Positions 7,627-15,405 of a stretch of DNA of 64,000 nt are shown in pieces (the stretch's first letter is position 1; each line of letters starts with the position of its first letter). A model generated the notes under the pieces. The model saw only the letters and a list, made by a program, of their open reading frames with translations, had not been told where the DNA came from and did not search any database. Source of the stretch: Paraburkholderia caribensis (GTDB lineage: Bacteria; Pseudomonadota; Gammaproteobacteria; Burkholderiales; Burkholderiaceae); assembly GCF_002902945.1 (NCBI RefSeq), contig NZ_CP026103.1:1178001-1242000 (forward strand), written 5' to 3'. The position numbers and the translations under genes are program-made.

Positions 7627-9018
7627 ATGGACAGTCTCGCGCATCACTGGCTCAAGCGGCTGACTGAGAGCCGCAAACCGGCGTATCTCGTGATACCGGA
7701 TCTGATCGAGGAAGATCTCGCGAGCGGGCGTCTGCGCCCGCGCGACCGTCTGCCCGGCTTGCGCGATCTGGCGGGCGCATTGCAGTTGAACTACACCACC
7801 GTCGCGCGTGCTTACGCCGAGGCGCGCAAGCGCGGCCTGCTCGATGCCCGCGCGGGCAGCGGCACGTTCGTGCGCGGGCGCACGCAGACCTTGCCGCTCG
7901 CGGGCGGCAGCAGCGTCGAGATGTCGATGAACATGCCGCCCGAGCCGCCGGAGTTATCGGCGCGCCTGAGAGAGTCGGCGGCGCATCTGCTTGCGCACAC
8001 CGATCCTTACCGGCTGCTGCGCTATCAGGATTTCGGCGGCACGCCCGACGACCGCGCAGCAGGTCGCGCGTGGCTGAAGGAGCGCTTGCCCGAGTGCGAA
8101 GACGATACCGTGCTGGTGTGTCCCGGCATTCATAGCGCGCTCGTCGCGCTCGTATCGCAGCTTGCGAGACCGGGTGAAACCATTTGCCTCGACACGCTCG
8201 CGTATCCCGGCATCAAGGCGATCGCGTCGCAACTCGGCGTGCGCTTGCAGCCGCTGCCGCGCGACGAAGAAGGACCGCTGCCGCACGCGTTCGAAGCGCT
8301 GTGCAAGAGCGAGAAGCCGGGCGCGTTCTACTGCAACCCGACCTTGCAGAATCCGAGCACGCTGACGCTTTCGGTACAGCGGCGCGAAGCGCTTGCCGAT
8401 GTCGCATTGCGCTACAGCGTCCCCATCATCGAAGACGATGCGTATGGCTGGCTGCCGGCGAACAGGCCCGTTGCGCTAGCCTCGCTCGCGCCCGAACTGA
8501 CCTGGTACGTGACGGGTTTTTCGAAGACCTTCGGCGCGGGGCTGCGCGTCGCGTATCTGCGCGCGCCGACAGCAAGGCAAACGCAACGCGTCGCCGGCGC
8601 GTTGCGCGCGACGACCGTGATGCCGAGTCCGTTCACGGTGCTGCTTGCAACGCAATGGGTCAACGACGGCACCGCGCACGAGATGCTCGACGCGATCCGC
8701 AAGGAAGCGAACGCGCGCCAGGCGATTGCGTCGCAGGAACTCGCCGGCTGGGATTACGAAGCGCAGTCCGACGGCTTTCATTTGTGGTTGCCGATTCCGC
8801 CGCAATGCGACTGGAGTGCGCCCGAACTTGCGCTGCAATTGCGTAATCAGGGTGTCGGAGCGGTGGCGGGTGCAGCGTTTTCGACGGACGGAAACCCGCC
8901 CAATACTATTCGCGTCTGTCTGGGCGGCCCGCAGGATCGGGAAGATTGCCGCGACGCGTTGCAGCGCGTCGCGGAAACCTTGAGCGATCCCCATCATCTG
9001 CATATGCCGATGATGTGA
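7627..9018 (+). CDS. MocR-type regulator (GntR HTH plus aminotransferase domain)
   Basis: A 463-residue PLP-binding transcription factor. Residues 15-85 form the GntR winged helix (LPGLRDLAGALQLNYTTVARAYAEARKRG). Residues 110-455 form a fold-type I aminotransferase domain with the PLP lysine at K300 (YVTGFSKTFGAGLRVAY) and conserved EDDAYGW before it. MocR proteins sense an amino compound or PLP and usually activate a neighbouring operon. It is divergent from the Nit1C operon and shares its control region, so it is the prime candidate for its pathway-specific regulator. The ATG follows GGAAATG. Confidence 0.88.
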   Translation: MDSLAHHWLKRLTESRKPAYLVIPDLIEEDLASGRLRPRDRLPGLRDLAGALQLNYTTVARAYAEARKRGLLDARAGSGTFVRGRTQTLPLAGGSSVEMSMNMPPEPPELSARLRESAAHLLAHTDPYRLLRYQDFGGTPDDRAAGRAWLKERLPECEDDTVLVCPGIHSALVALVSQLARPGETICLDTLAYPGIKAIASQLGVRLQPLPRDEEGPLPHAFEALCKSEKPGAFYCNPTLQNPSTLTLSVQRREALADVALRYSVPIIEDDAYGWLPANRPVALASLAPELTWYVTGFSKTFGAGLRVAYLRAPTARQTQRVAGALRATTVMPSPFTVLLATQWVNDGTAHEMLDAIRKEANARQAIASQELAGWDYEAQSDGFHLWLPIPPQCDWSAPELALQLRNQGVGAVAGAAFSTDGNPPNTIRVCLGGPQDREDCRDALQRVAETLSDPHHLHMPMM

Positions 9019-9036
9019 CCGCCAGTTGAAGATGAA

Positions 9037-9783
9037 TCAGCGCAGACCGCCGCTCGCGACGACGCGTTCGCCCGTCAGCCAGCCGGAGTCGTCGGAGGCG
9101 AGGAACACGGCGATCGCTGCGATATCGCGCGGTTGGCCGGCGCGGCCAAGCGGCGTCTGGCTGACCGCGTTCGTTTCGAAGTCGGAGCCGGCAATCCCTG
9201 CTTCATGCGTGCCTTCCGTGATCACGAAGCCAGGATTGATCGCGTTGACGCGAATCTTCTTCGGCCCGAGTTCGCGCGCGAGCACGCCCGTGATCGCGTC
9301 GACAGCGCCTTTCGTGCCGCTGTAGATCGCGCTCGTCGGCGGCGTGATGCTCGTCACGACCGAGCTGATGTTGATGATGCTCGCGCCCTCGCCCAGATGC
9401 TTGACGGCCGCCTGCGTGGTCAGCAGCAGGCCGAGCACGTTGATGTTGAACTGCCTGTGGAACTGGTCTTCAGTGAATTCTTCAATCGGCGCGAATTCGT
9501 AGACGCCTGAATTGTTCACGACGACGTCGAGACGCCCGTAGGTTTCGACAGCGGCCTGGATGATGCCTTGGGCGTCCGCCGCCTTCGACACGTCGCCGCC
9601 GACTGCAATCGCCTTGCCGTTCGCCGCGATGATGTCGGCGACGACTGCATCAGCAGCAGCCTTGCTGCTGGAATAGTTGACGACGACGGATGCGCCTTCC
9701 GCTGCAAGCGCCTTGGCGATGCCCGCACCGATTCCTTTCGAAGCGCCCGTGACGACAGCGACCTTACCTGCAAGCTTGCTCAT
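9037..9783 (-). CDS. Short-chain dehydrogenase/reductase (3-oxoacyl-ACP-reductase-like)
   Basis: A 248-residue classical SDR. It has the cofactor motif GASKGIGAG near residue 13, NNSG, catalytic Ser in NISSVVT, and YSGTK as the Tyr-Lys pair. NYSSSKAAAD after the second strand suggests NADP(H). The start ATG at 9783 follows AGGAAAC; upstream codons are only TTG. It is convergent with the MocR gene (18-base gap) and stands alone. The substrate is not predictable. Confidence 0.85.
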   Translation of the reverse strand: MSKLAGKVAVVTGASKGIGAGIAKALAAEGASVVVNYSSSKAAADAVVADIIAANGKAIAVGGDVSKAADAQGIIQAAVETYGRLDVVVNNSGVYEFAPIEEFTEDQFHRQFNINVLGLLLTTQAAVKHLGEGASIINISSVVTSITPPTSAIYSGTKGAVDAITGVLARELGPKKIRVNAINPGFVITEGTHEAGIAGSDFETNAVSQTPLGRAGQPRDIAAIAVFLASDDSGWLTGERVVASGGLR

Positions 9784-10088
9784 AATCTGTTTCCTCAATC
9801 GATTCGATACCGTTTGACGGGACCGGCGGCTACTCGAATCCGCCGGCCTGCGATGGAGTGAATGTAGACAGACGATTCGCCGCGATAAAGCGGCTCAAGG
9901 CGAATTGACTTGAAGGATCTGGCGAACAATCGAAAACGGATGATGACCTGGAGCCGCCGCTGTGGATTCTGCACCCGAAATGCAAACCGCGCGACGAAGG
10001 GCCCGACATGCGTCAAGGTCCTTCGCCGCGCGACTCACGGCGCGGCTTGCAAGCTCATTGCAACGTCATTGCAACGTCATTGCAATCG
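9784..10088. other. Intergenic region with tandem 11-base repeats at its right end
   Basis: A 305-base stretch between the SDR start and the CBS-BON gene stop. It should hold the SDR promoter. Apart from the repeat at 10055-10088 I see no gene, RNA structure or terminator in it. Confidence 0.5.
10055..10088. repeat. Three tandem copies of TCATTGCAACG
   Basis: Units at 10055-10065 and 10066-10076 are identical; the third, 10077-10088, has one inserted T (TCATTGCAATCG). The array abuts the stop codon of the CBS-BON gene on its downstream side. It may be a slippage product or a protein-binding array. Confidence 0.8.
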
Positions 10089-10784
10089 TCACATCAAAGG
10101 CATGGGCGTCGGATAGCTCAGGTGCGCGCGCGCTTCCTTGACGCCCTTCACTTCGAGCGCGGCGATGCAAAGCGCACGCTCCTCTGCTTCGGATTCGATC
10201 ACGCCCCACAGATGCGCGACGCCGTCCTTGACGATGACGTTTCCCTTCGACAAGGCCCAACGCTTGTCGCTCAGCGCGGCGACGATCGCATCGGCGATTT
10301 CGCGGTCGTCGGCGGACGGCGTGTCCTGCGCGGGCGCTGGTGCAGCGGTGCTCGCCAGCGCGCGTATCAGGTTGCCGCGCGTGATGATGCCGACCAGCGC
10401 GCCGTCACGCGTCACGGGCACGCGTTTGATACGGCGCGTCTCCATCAGTTCGGCAATGTCGGCGAGAGGCGTGGTTTCGTCGACGGCGATCACCGTCGCG
10501 GTCATGACGTCGGCGACCCGCCGCCCGTGTTCCTTCACAAAGGTGCTGGCCAGATCGCGCGTCGATGAAAAGAGTTCGAGCCAGCGCGAACGGCGCTTCT
10601 CCGTGCCCATCTCGACCCTGTGCAGCAGGTCGCCCTCACTCAGGATTCCCACCAGCGCGCCGTTTGCGTCGACCACGGGCATGCCGCTGATCCTGTTTTC
10701 GACCAGACGTTGCGCGGCTTCCTGCACGGTCATCTCCGGTTGCGCACAGATGACGGACGGCGTCATGACATCGATAGCTAACAT
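10089..10784 (-). CDS. CBS-pair and BON domain protein
   Basis: A 231-residue cytoplasmic protein. Residues 7-58 and 96-145 are two CBS domains (MTPSVICAQPEMTVQEAA..., MTATVIAVDETTPLADIAE...), which as a pair usually bind adenine nucleotides. Residues 155-225 are a BON domain (IADAIVAAL...VIVKDGVAHLWGVI). The ATG follows AAAGGAG. An Fnr-type box at 10836-10849 lies 58 bases upstream, centre to start, and is shared with the divergent nitroreductase gene. By analogy with Hrp1 of M. tuberculosis, a CBS protein of the hypoxic response, an energy-sensing role under low oxygen is inferred. Confidence 0.85.
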   Translation of the reverse strand: MLAIDVMTPSVICAQPEMTVQEAAQRLVENRISGMPVVDANGALVGILSEGDLLHRVEMGTEKRRSRWLELFSSTRDLASTFVKEHGRRVADVMTATVIAVDETTPLADIAELMETRRIKRVPVTRDGALVGIITRGNLIRALASTAAPAPAQDTPSADDREIADAIVAALSDKRWALSKGNVIVKDGVAHLWGVIESEAEERALCIAALEVKGVKEARAHLSYPTPMPLM

Positions 10785-10835
10785 GGTTTTCTCCTTTGCA
10801 CACGAACCAGTGTGTGCTTCCCAGAGCGGGACCGC

Positions 10836-10849
10836 TTGATCTGTATCAA
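10836..10849. promoter_or_regulatory. Fnr/Anr box (perfect dyad)
   Basis: TTGATCTGTATCAA matches the Fnr consensus TTGATN4ATCAA exactly. It lies between the CBS-BON gene and the SagB-like gene. A class II position (-41.5) would place starts near 10801 on the minus strand and 10884 on the plus strand, both plausible. Confidence 0.8.
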
Positions 10850-10938
10850 CCGGCGCGATTCGAAGCGTGGGACGATGGACTCACGTTCTTACGGAGGTCC
10901 GCACGTGGAAGTCGCCTTCCCTACGCGGACGGCACACC

Positions 10939-11637
10939 ATGACCAACCCTCTGTTCCGCATCGGTTCCGCGCTGCTCAATACGCCTGCGCCACGGCCCGT
11001 CGAAGGCACACCTGTTCCGTATATCGGCTTCGCGCCCGCGCAACGCACAGGCGGCATGCCCTTGCTCGACGCGCTCGCCGCGCGGCAAACGTCGCGCGAG
11101 TTCGCCGACACGCCGCTCGATCACGGCACGCTCGGCGATCTGCTGTGGGCCGCCGACGGCATCAATCGCGCGCGCGGTAACGGCCGCACCGCGCCGTCGG
11201 CGCTGGGCGGCTACGAGATCGACATCTACGTGCTGCTCGCGAGCGGCGCGTATCGCTACGATCCCGTCGCGCATGCGCTGACGCTAGTCGCCGCCGCCGA
11301 CCTGCGCGCGATGACGGGTTATCAGGAGTTTCTCGGCCACGCACCCGTCAATCTAGTTTATGTCGCCGACCTGACACGCATGCAGGACGTTCCGGCTGCG
11401 CAGCGCGAAGCGTTTGCGTCGGCGAGCGCGGGCGCAATTCTGCAGAACGTCTACCTGTTCTGCGCGTCGACGGGGCTGGCGGCTGCCGCGCGCGGCTGGA
11501 TGAACCGCACGGCGCTCGCTGCCAATCTGAAGCTGCCAACAGGATCGGTCGCGTTGCTCGCGCAAACGGTCGGGCACTTCGCAGCGGGCCACGAACGCCG
11601 CGCCTCCGATGAAGACTGCTCGACGACCTTTTTCTGA
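10939..11637 (+). CDS. SagB/ThcOx-type nitroreductase family protein
   Basis: A 232-residue FMN-binding nitroreductase-fold protein. RQTSREFADTPLDHGTLGDLLWAADGINR is the usual N-terminal FMN phosphate loop, and SASAGAILQNVYLFCASTGLAAAARGW is the conserved dimer helix. The ATG at 10939 is preferred; the open frame extends upstream to a GTG at 10867 without family similarity. The ribosome site is weak. It is the first gene right of the Fnr box at 10836, so low-oxygen expression is likely. The substrate is unknown. Confidence 0.78.
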   Translation: MTNPLFRIGSALLNTPAPRPVEGTPVPYIGFAPAQRTGGMPLLDALAARQTSREFADTPLDHGTLGDLLWAADGINRARGNGRTAPSALGGYEIDIYVLLASGAYRYDPVAHALTLVAAADLRAMTGYQEFLGHAPVNLVYVADLTRMQDVPAAQREAFASASAGAILQNVYLFCASTGLAAAARGWMNRTALAANLKLPTGSVALLAQTVGHFAAGHERRASDEDCSTTFF

Positions 11638-11679
11638 TCGTGCGGGCGCGCCGCTCGCGCTGACGCGAACGGCGCATGC

Positions 11680-11707
11680 TTCATTCCTCTGCCTTCATTC
11701 CTCTGCC
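11680..11707. repeat. 14-base tandem duplication across a stop codon
   Basis: TTCATTCCTCTGCC occurs twice without a gap (11680-11693, 11694-11707). The second copy contains the last codons and stop of the universal stress gene (minus strand); the first repeats them just downstream. It looks like a recent replication slip. Confidence 0.85.
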
Positions 11708-12171
11708 GCGGCAGGCTCCGCTTCGTCGCTGCCGCGCACCAGCAGCACGGGACACGGCGCAATCCGCACGAAGTGTTCCGCGACGCTGCCAAGCACGATC
11801 CGTTTCATGCCCCGCCGCCCGTGGGTGCCAAGCACCACGAGTTGCGCGCCCAGGCGCCCGGCGCAGCGTTGCAGTGTCTGTGCGACATCGTCGTTGAGCG
11901 GCCCGGTTTCCACCAGTTCCTTCGCGCACGCGACGCCCGACTCCCTGCATACGGCCTCGACGCTTTCCAGCGCGTTGCGCCCGTCGCTGCGCAATGCGTC
12001 GGTCAGCACGGTCGGGTCGAAATAACCGGCGTAGTTGAAGATCGGCGATTTATCGACGACATAGACGGCATGCACCGTCCCGCTCGTCAGCGATGCCAGC
12101 TTCACGGCCTCCTGCACGGCCAGCTTCGATGTGTGGCTGCCGTCCACCGCGACGAGGATCTTCTTGTACAT
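11695..12171 (-). CDS. Universal stress protein, single UspA domain
   Basis: A 158-residue UspA protein (MYKKILVAVDGS...). The ATP-binding signature G-2X-G-9X-G-S is intact in GTHGRRGMKRIVLGS, so it is likely an ATP-binding, UspFG-like member. The C-terminus ends in an acidic EPAAAEE tail. It starts 60 bases after the zinc alcohol dehydrogenase stop on the same strand and has no Fnr box of its own, so it is probably cotranscribed from the box at 13343. Confidence 0.9.
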   Translation of the reverse strand: MYKKILVAVDGSHTSKLAVQEAVKLASLTSGTVHAVYVVDKSPIFNYAGYFDPTVLTDALRSDGRNALESVEAVCRESGVACAKELVETGPLNDDVAQTLQRCAGRLGAQLVVLGTHGRRGMKRIVLGSVAEHFVRIAPCPVLLVRGSDEAEPAAAEE

Positions 12172-12231
12172 GTCGACTCTCCTTGAAATGCCCCAACATA
12201 AGACCGCTGGTTAATGAAAAGCGCGCCCGCT

Positions 12232-13272
12232 TCACGAGACTTCGATCAGCACCTTGAGCGCATGCGTGCTACCCGCATGCGAAAACGTTTCGTACGCAGC
12301 GAGCATGTCGTCGAGCGCGAAGCGGTGCGTGATCAACTGCTTCGGATCGAGGCGGCCCGAGCGCACGGTTTTCATCAGCATCGGCGTGCTGACGGTATCG
12401 ACCAGACGCGTCGTGATCGAAATGTTGCGGTCCCACAGTTTCTCCAGATGGAGATCGCACTTCACGCCATGCACGCCGACGTTCGCAATCGTGCCGCCGG
12501 GCGCGATCAGGGCTTCGCAGAGTTCGAAGGTTGCGGGCACGCCGACGGCTTCGATCGCGCAATCCACGCCCGTCGATTCCGTCAGCGCCATGACCTGCGC
12601 GACGGCATCCGCCTGGCTGTTGTCGATGCAGGCCGTCGCGCCGAAGCGCTGCGCCACGTCGAGCCGGTTCGCGTCCGGGTCGATCATGATGATCTGCGCG
12701 GGCGAATAGAACTGGGCGGTCAACAGCGACGCGAGCCCGATGGGCCCCGCGCCGACGATGGCCACCGTGCTGCCCGGCTGAACCTTGCCGTTGAGCACGC
12801 CGCATTCGAAGCCTGTCGGCAGGATGTCGGAGAGCATCACCAGCGCTTCTTCGTCGAGTCCGGCGGGAATCCGGTAGAGACTCGTCTGCGCGTGCGGAAT
12901 GCGCACGTACTCGGCCTGCGTGCCGTCGATGCGATGGCCGAGAATCCAGCCGCCCGTCGTGCAATGCGAGTACATGCCGCGCCGGCAATAGTCGCATCGC
13001 CCGCACGACGAAATGCACGACACCAGCACGTGATCGCCGACCGCGAGGCCGCTCACCGCGCTGCCCACGCTGTGCACGACGCCCACGCCTTCATGGCCGA
13101 GGATGCGGCCAGGCTCGCAAGTCGGCACGTCGCCCTTGAGGATGTGCAGGTCGGTGCCGCAAATGGTGGTGCGCGTCATCCTGACGATGGCATCCGTAGG
13201 CGCCGCGAGTTCGGGCATCGGGCGTTGGTCGAGCGACTTCTCGTTGGGACCGTGATAAACGAGTGCTTTCAT
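12232..13272 (-). CDS. Zinc-dependent alcohol dehydrogenase (medium-chain)
   Basis: A 346-residue MDR enzyme. Catalytic zinc ligands are seen in TICGTDLHI and GHEGVG, and the structural zinc in CGRCDYCRRGMYSHC. The NAD motif is VAIVGAGPIGLASL. It resembles IPDH/threonine-dehydrogenase-like secondary alcohol dehydrogenases. The ATG at 13272 follows GGAGG. The Fnr-like box TTGACGTCGATCAA at 13343-13356 is centred about 77 bases upstream, and a class II start would give a 36-base leader. A fermentative role under low oxygen is inferred. Confidence 0.88.
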   Translation of the reverse strand: MKALVYHGPNEKSLDQRPMPELAAPTDAIVRMTRTTICGTDLHILKGDVPTCEPGRILGHEGVGVVHSVGSAVSGLAVGDHVLVSCISSCGRCDYCRRGMYSHCTTGGWILGHRIDGTQAEYVRIPHAQTSLYRIPAGLDEEALVMLSDILPTGFECGVLNGKVQPGSTVAIVGAGPIGLASLLTAQFYSPAQIIMIDPDANRLDVAQRFGATACIDNSQADAVAQVMALTESTGVDCAIEAVGVPATFELCEALIAPGGTIANVGVHGVKCDLHLEKLWDRNISITTRLVDTVSTPMLMKTVRSGRLDPKQLITHRFALDDMLAAYETFSHAGSTHALKVLIEVS

Positions 13273-13342
13273 GACGACATCCTCCATTGAAGGAATGAAG
13301 TAATTCACACACGCCAATCTAGACGCATGCAGGGCGACCCGC

Positions 13343-13356
13343 TTGACGTCGATCAA
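13343..13356. promoter_or_regulatory. Fnr/Anr-like box upstream of the alcohol dehydrogenase
   Basis: TTGACGTCGATCAA has one mismatch to TTGATN4ATCAA. It is the nearer of two boxes to the minus-strand gene starting at 13272. Confidence 0.65.
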
Positions 13357-13397
13357 TCAACGGGCAAACGTCTGCTTGATTTCCGATACGACACCGC

Positions 13398-13411
13398 TTG
13401 ATCTGCATCAA
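13398..13411. promoter_or_regulatory. Fnr/Anr box upstream of the tandem stress-protein genes
   Basis: TTGATCTGCATCAA is a perfect Fnr dyad. A class II start would lie near 13446, 48 bases before the ATG at 13494. Confidence 0.8.
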
Positions 13412-13493
13412 CCGGCATGCGAGCGCACCTCGTAGACTCGATTGCATCGCGGGCCGATGCCCGCCCACGTCTCTGTGTTCTGGAGTAACGGCG

Positions 13494-14333
13494 ATGAGTT
13501 ACAAGAGCATTCTCGTGCAACTCGATACGGGCATTCACGCGCATCCGCGTCTCGAAGTCGCGCTACGTGTCGCCCATCAGTTCCATGCAAGGCTGACGGG
13601 CCTCTTTACGACTTACCTGCCCGATCCGCACGCGTTGTTCGTGATGGGCGGCACGGCTTCGTACTATGTGGAGCATGAGCGGGAACGTCACGAACGGTGC
13701 GCCGCGCTCGAGCGCCTGTTCCATGCGGAAGCCGCGCGCGCAAAAGTGGACGCGCGCTGGATCGCGGCGGCAGGCTATGCGAACGACGTCGCGCCGCCCT
13801 ACGCGCGCCTCGCCGATCTGGTGATCGCCGGACAGACGGATCCTCAAGACCCCGAATCGTTCATCGCCGACCAGTTCGTCGAGCATCTGCTGATGTCGGC
13901 GGGCCGCCCGGTGCTGCTGGTGCCGTCGGCGGGCGCGCACACAACGGTCGGCCAGCGCGTGCTGGTCGCGTGGGACGGCAGCCGCGAAGCGACGCGCGCG
14001 ATTCACGATGCGATGCCGTTCCTGTCGCACGCGGCCGACGTCACGCTGCTCACCGTCGGTGCGACGCGCGACGAGCCGCCGTTGTGGCGCATTCCGGGCG
14101 CCGACATCGCGCTGACCATCGCGCGTCACGGCGTCAAGGTGAACGTGCGGGAAGCGTCCGCCAGCGGCGACACGCCGATCGGCGACGTGCTGCTGTCGCA
14201 GGCGGCGGAATCGGGTTGCGATCTGATCGTGATGGGCGCCTACGCGCATTCCCGTTTGCACGAGCTGGTGCTGGGCGGCGCGACGCGCACCGTGCTCCAG
14301 TCGATGACCGTGCCCGTGCTGTTGTCGCATTGA
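13494..14333 (+). CDS. Universal stress protein, two UspA domains
   Basis: A 279-residue tandem Usp protein. The first domain starts MSYKSILVQLDTG; the second starts near residue 155 (QRVLVAWDGSREATRAI). The C-terminal signature GAYAHSRLHELVLGGATRTVL keeps the G-2X-G-9X-G spacing loosely. The ATG at 13494 follows TGGAG. It is 27 bases from the next, similar gene, so the two form an operon under the box at 13398. In proteobacteria such double-domain Usps are often induced by low oxygen. Confidence 0.88.
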   Translation: MSYKSILVQLDTGIHAHPRLEVALRVAHQFHARLTGLFTTYLPDPHALFVMGGTASYYVEHERERHERCAALERLFHAEAARAKVDARWIAAAGYANDVAPPYARLADLVIAGQTDPQDPESFIADQFVEHLLMSAGRPVLLVPSAGAHTTVGQRVLVAWDGSREATRAIHDAMPFLSHAADVTLLTVGATRDEPPLWRIPGADIALTIARHGVKVNVREASASGDTPIGDVLLSQAAESGCDLIVMGAYAHSRLHELVLGGATRTVLQSMTVPVLLSH

Positions 14334-14360
14334 GCGTTTCGCTGAGAAAAAGGAACTGAC

Positions 14361-15206
14361 ATGAGCTACAAGACCTTGCTCGTCCATATCGACGATAGCC
14401 GCCGCAGCCACACGCGCATCGCGCTGTCGCTCGAACTCGCGCAGCGCTGGGATGCGCATCTGATCGGCCTGTACGTGGTCTGTCAGGATCTTTTCAGGCC
14501 CCTCTTCCGGCAGGACCGGACGCTGTCGTTCGGGCAGCTCGAAGCGCACGCGGACGAGCGCCGCGAGAAAGCGCAGAACGCCTTTCTCGCCGCCGCCGAA
14601 CGCGCCGGCCGCAGCGCCGAATGGCGCGCGCCGGCCGGACCCGCGCTCGACGTCGCCACACTGCATGCGCGGCACGCCGATCTGCTTGTGCTCGGCCAGC
14701 AAGACCCGAACGATCCCGCTTCGTTCGTCGCGCCGAACTTCGCCGGCGATCTGGTGCTGGGGGCGGGCCGTCCCGCGCTCGTCGTTCCGTATGCGGGCGA
14801 CGTACGCACGCTCGGCGAAAACGTGCTGCTCGCGTGGGACGGCAGCCGCGAAGCAGCGCGCGCCGCCGCCGACGCAATGCCTCTGCTGCAACGGGCGCGC
14901 CATGTCGGCGTGGAGATCGTGCGGCACCGTGCGCAGCATGACGGTCAACCAGGGGCGGATGCGCCCGAAGGCATCGACGTCGCCGCATGGCTCGACGCAC
15001 ACGGCGTGCGCGCGTCGTTTTCGACGACGCCGCACCCTATCGGCGTCGGCACGGGCGCGACGCTGCTCAACCGCGCATCCGATCTGCACGCGGACCTGCT
15101 GGTGCTGGGCGCATATGGGCACGCACGGGCGCGCGAACGCGTGTTCGGCGGCGTCACGCGGACGATGCTGGAATCGATGACCGTGCCCGTGCTGATGTCG
15201 CATTGA
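14361..15206 (+). CDS. Universal stress protein, two UspA domains
   Basis: A 281-residue tandem Usp protein (MSYKTLLVHIDDSRRS...), paralogous to the preceding gene. The second domain starts near residue 153 (ENVLLAWDGSREAARAA) and ends with GAYGHARARERVFGGVTRTML. Both genes end in VPVL-[LM]-SH, supporting a local duplication. The ATG follows AAAGGAACTG. Confidence 0.88.
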   Translation: MSYKTLLVHIDDSRRSHTRIALSLELAQRWDAHLIGLYVVCQDLFRPLFRQDRTLSFGQLEAHADERREKAQNAFLAAAERAGRSAEWRAPAGPALDVATLHARHADLLVLGQQDPNDPASFVAPNFAGDLVLGAGRPALVVPYAGDVRTLGENVLLAWDGSREAARAAADAMPLLQRARHVGVEIVRHRAQHDGQPGADAPEGIDVAAWLDAHGVRASFSTTPHPIGVGTGATLLNRASDLHADLLVLGAYGHARARERVFGGVTRTMLESMTVPVLMSH

Positions 15207-15405
15207 CGCGTAGATGAACGTGGCGTCGCTGCCGGGACGCCAGACGCCAGGCGGCGGACGGGCACGGCAGCGCGCAACCTGGGTGCATCGGCGCGCCGCG
15301 CACAAAACGGCGCGCCATGTCGGCGCCACGCGCGCGCTTCGCAGGAAGGCGGCATTCGTCGCGAAGCGTTGCGCGCTGTCCGTCTTTCTCGCGGGGCAGG
15401 CACGG

